From positions 1-46,247 of IMG/VR virus record IMGVR_UViG_3300020396_000011: a stretch of DNA of 46,247 nucleotides; one strand, given 5' to 3'. Position 1 is the stretch's first letter. The number at the start of each line of letters is the position of its first letter. A program made the translations under genes and the position numbers. The notes beneath the pieces are model-generated. The model had not been told where the DNA came from and made no database searches. It was given only the letters and a program-made list of their open reading frames with translations. Source of the DNA: a virus. Positions 44,743 through 46,247 of the stretch are shown here, piece after piece.

Positions 44743-46056
44743 TTATACTACTGTTTCTGTGGCAACATTACTAGCATTACTAACATTTGTAGAAGGAAAT
44801 GATCTACCAGAACCCCAAAGAAGTCTTACTGCGCCAGAACCTGAGTTACCTCCACCTGCGCCTGACCCGCCACCACCGCCACCGCCGCCGTAATTTCCTG
44901 CATTTGTATGACCATAACTACTAGTGGCATCTTCACCACCAGAACCACCTGTACCTGCACCCGTAGTTGTAGGATGTTGATTTGGATGTATGTTAGCAAC
45001 ACCGCCGACACCATTTGATCCTTGACCATAGACACCAACGCCTCCACCGCCACAAGTATATCCACCTGAGTTAGCCATTGATCCCCCAGCACCACCCCCT
45101 TGACCATTTCCAGCCTGTCCAGTTTGACCAGATTTTCCGTCACCGCCATCTCCAGAATAGCCAGCGGCCCCACCGCCACCGCAATACTGATACGTTCCAG
45201 AACCTTGACCATCACCGCCGTTACCACCACCATCTCCAACATAACCACCACCTGTTGCGGCATTACCACCTTCACCCATTACGGTTGATGTGTTTATAAA
45301 ATAACTATGTTGATTTGCTTTATTTTGACCACCAGCACCAACAACTACAGTATAAGATTGGCCGGGCGTGACTGATATATTATTTTTCCAACCAAGACCG
45401 CCACCACCACCTGCTTGCGCCCCCGCTTCTGCGCCAGCACCAACAGCCACTACTGATACGCTAGTAAGTCCAGATGGACATGTCCAAGAGTGTGTTCCTG
45501 ATGTTGAAAATAAATAACTAGAAGCAGCAGGACCAAATGATAACGCAAATGAAGATGGATAACTAACCGCTGAATTTACACCATCTGTTACACTAAATGT
45601 CAAAGTAAATGTCGTAGAATTACTTGCATGGGGAGTAATAGTAAACACATTATCAACATTTGAAACTGTTGTTCCGTTTAATGATCCAGCAGTTACACTT
45701 GATGACCATGTTAAAGCCATTCCTTCTGGGTCTGTAGCAACGGCAGTAATAGTAGTTGCTGTAGTACCATCAGTTGCTAAAGCATATGCTGAATTTACAC
45801 CAGTAATAGAAGAAGGTGAAGCATTTGTCACTTCAGCGACTAGATACCAACCAACACCGTTCCAAACGTATAAATTGTTTGTCGCTACAACAAATGCAGT
45901 ATTTCCTTTTTCTGTAGAATCCGCAGGTAAAGCTGCAAGAGTTGCGTAAACTTTCATGCTAGATTTTTGTGGGCCAGCCGCCTCTGAAGCGGATAGAGGT
46001 GCTGGGTCAAATGTTGGAAGTGCATATGCATATCGGCTTTCAGAATACTTACCCAT
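44743..46056 (-). CDS. Tail fibre/adhesin with glycine-rich receptor-binding domain
   Basis: 437 aa. The N-terminal module (VYATLAALPADSTEKGNTAFVVATNNLYVWNGVGWYLV) is paralogous to the fibres at the left edge. A cadherin-like segment follows (TAVATDPEGMALTW...FTITPHASNS). From ~195 a polyglycine-rich domain (SVVAVGAGAEAGAQAGGGGGLGW... to GGGGGGGGSGAGGGNSGSGAVRLLWG) resembles the polyglycine-helix adhesins of T-even-like and marine phages. Its loops usually decide receptor specificity. It is probably the distal receptor-binding tip. Confidence 0.82.
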   Translation of the reverse strand: MGKYSESRYAYALPTFDPAPLSASEAAGPQKSSMKVYATLAALPADSTEKGNTAFVVATNNLYVWNGVGWYLVAEVTNASPSSITGVNSAYALATDGTTATTITAVATDPEGMALTWSSSVTAGSLNGTTVSNVDNVFTITPHASNSTTFTLTFSVTDGVNSAVSYPSSFALSFGPAASSYLFSTSGTHSWTCPSGLTSVSVVAVGAGAEAGAQAGGGGGLGWKNNISVTPGQSYTVVVGAGGQNKANQHSYFINTSTVMGEGGNAATGGGYVGDGGGNGGDGQGSGTYQYCGGGGAAGYSGDGGDGKSGQTGQAGNGQGGGAGGSMANSGGYTCGGGGVGVYGQGSNGVGGVANIHPNQHPTTTGAGTGGSGGEDATSSYGHTNAGNYGGGGGGGGSGAGGGNSGSGAVRLLWGSGRSFPSTNVSNASNVATETVV

Positions 46057-46059
46057 AAT

Positions 46060-46247
46060 TTATCCTTGCAATTCTGCCGTAGGTGGGGTAAAGGTTGCGG
46101 TATATCTTGCAAGACCTTTTGTAATTCTAAAATCTTGTATATATCCTCCTAAAGAAAGATATGATCCATTGGTATATGCTGCATATAAAACATAATCTGT
46201 TTGATTTAAATTATATGAGTTTGTTCCACTATCAAATAGTGTCCCGT
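46060..46247 (-). CDS. LamG/concanavalin-like fibre protein, 5' part outside window
   Basis: The last 62 codons of a gene that enters from the right edge. SLGGYIQDFRITKGLARYTATFTPPTAELQG is the standard C-terminus of the LamG-like (Laminin_G_3) domains found in marine phage fibres. Stop TAA is 4 nt before the next fibre ATG, so the genes are one operon. Confidence 0.82.
   Translation of the reverse strand, partial: GTLFDSGTNSYNLNQTDYVLYAAYTNGSYLSLGGYIQDFRITKGLARYTATFTPPTAELQG

Noticed and set aside
1-46247. Possible circular genome: the cut fibre frame at position 1 joins in frame with the partial gene at 46247
   Set aside because: A one-in-three coincidence. Terminase, portal, capsid, polymerase and helicase genes are all missing, so a 46-kb T4-like genome is not credible.

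Overview
The window is an interior piece of a large, AT-rich, T4-like (marine myovirus type) phage genome. The evidence is a PhoH-like ATPase, T4-type RNase H, class I ribonucleotide reductase (NrdA/NrdB), glutaredoxin, a GH19 endolysin, an overlapping spanin pair, glycine-rich and SPRY-type tail fibres, and exact T4-style late promoters (TATAAATA) at the heads of virion-type operons. No terminase, portal, capsid, polymerase or helicase genes are present, so this is part of a larger genome. The host is most likely an alphaproteobacterium, possibly SAR11-like. This is inferred from the low GC, the circularly permuted tmRNA (a form known from alphaproteobacteria among a few groups) and a BacA/SbmA-type transporter.

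Layout. 1-2.2 kb and 44.7-46.2 kb hold modular tail-fibre genes. 2.2-10.9 kb is a minus-strand metabolism and lysis block: HAD hydrolase, endolysin, glutaredoxin, phoH, rnh, nucleases, nrdA and nrdB. 11.1-22.2 kb is a minus-strand block of spanins and large lysine-rich proteins. Several of these begin with a T4-type capsid-targeting-like peptide (MKxFxxFxxE) and carry repeated ESVELDEA-type motifs. Among them are a P-loop kinase, a cytidylyltransferase-fold protein and a protein with covalent nucleotidyltransferase (ligase) motifs. 22.2-40.2 kb is a host-takeover type region of many very small genes. They are driven by about twenty near-identical sigma70-type promoters (TTGACA-N17-TAGATT followed by TATAAGAGTA-like leader sequence). 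This region also encodes an HD-type alarmone hydrolase, an HNH endonuclease, an N-truncated SbmA/BacA transporter with a tiny lipoprotein, an ExbB/ExbD-like proton-channel operon, a PiT-like phosphate transporter, a DUF932 protein, and two long structured non-coding segments. 40.3-44.2 kb holds late membrane and virion proteins.

The most striking item lies at 44.19-44.69 kb on the minus strand. It is a complete two-piece, circularly permuted tmRNA gene with its own late promoter and intrinsic terminator. The acceptor piece comes first and ends in CCA. The coding piece follows and encodes the tag ANDNFAPSGYALAA. The intervening segment that must be removed is almost entirely filled by a 62-codon gene with its own ribosome binding site.

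Other candidates for undescribed biology are the proton-channel operon with an unusual periplasmic domain (33.2-34.7 kb), the early-promoter-driven structured RNA at 29.9-30.2 kb, the pseudoknotted RNA at 36.2-36.5 kb, and a possible capsid-packaged kinase/ligase/nucleotidyltransferase set. Identifications rest on reading motifs and on remembered family features; no database search was run.
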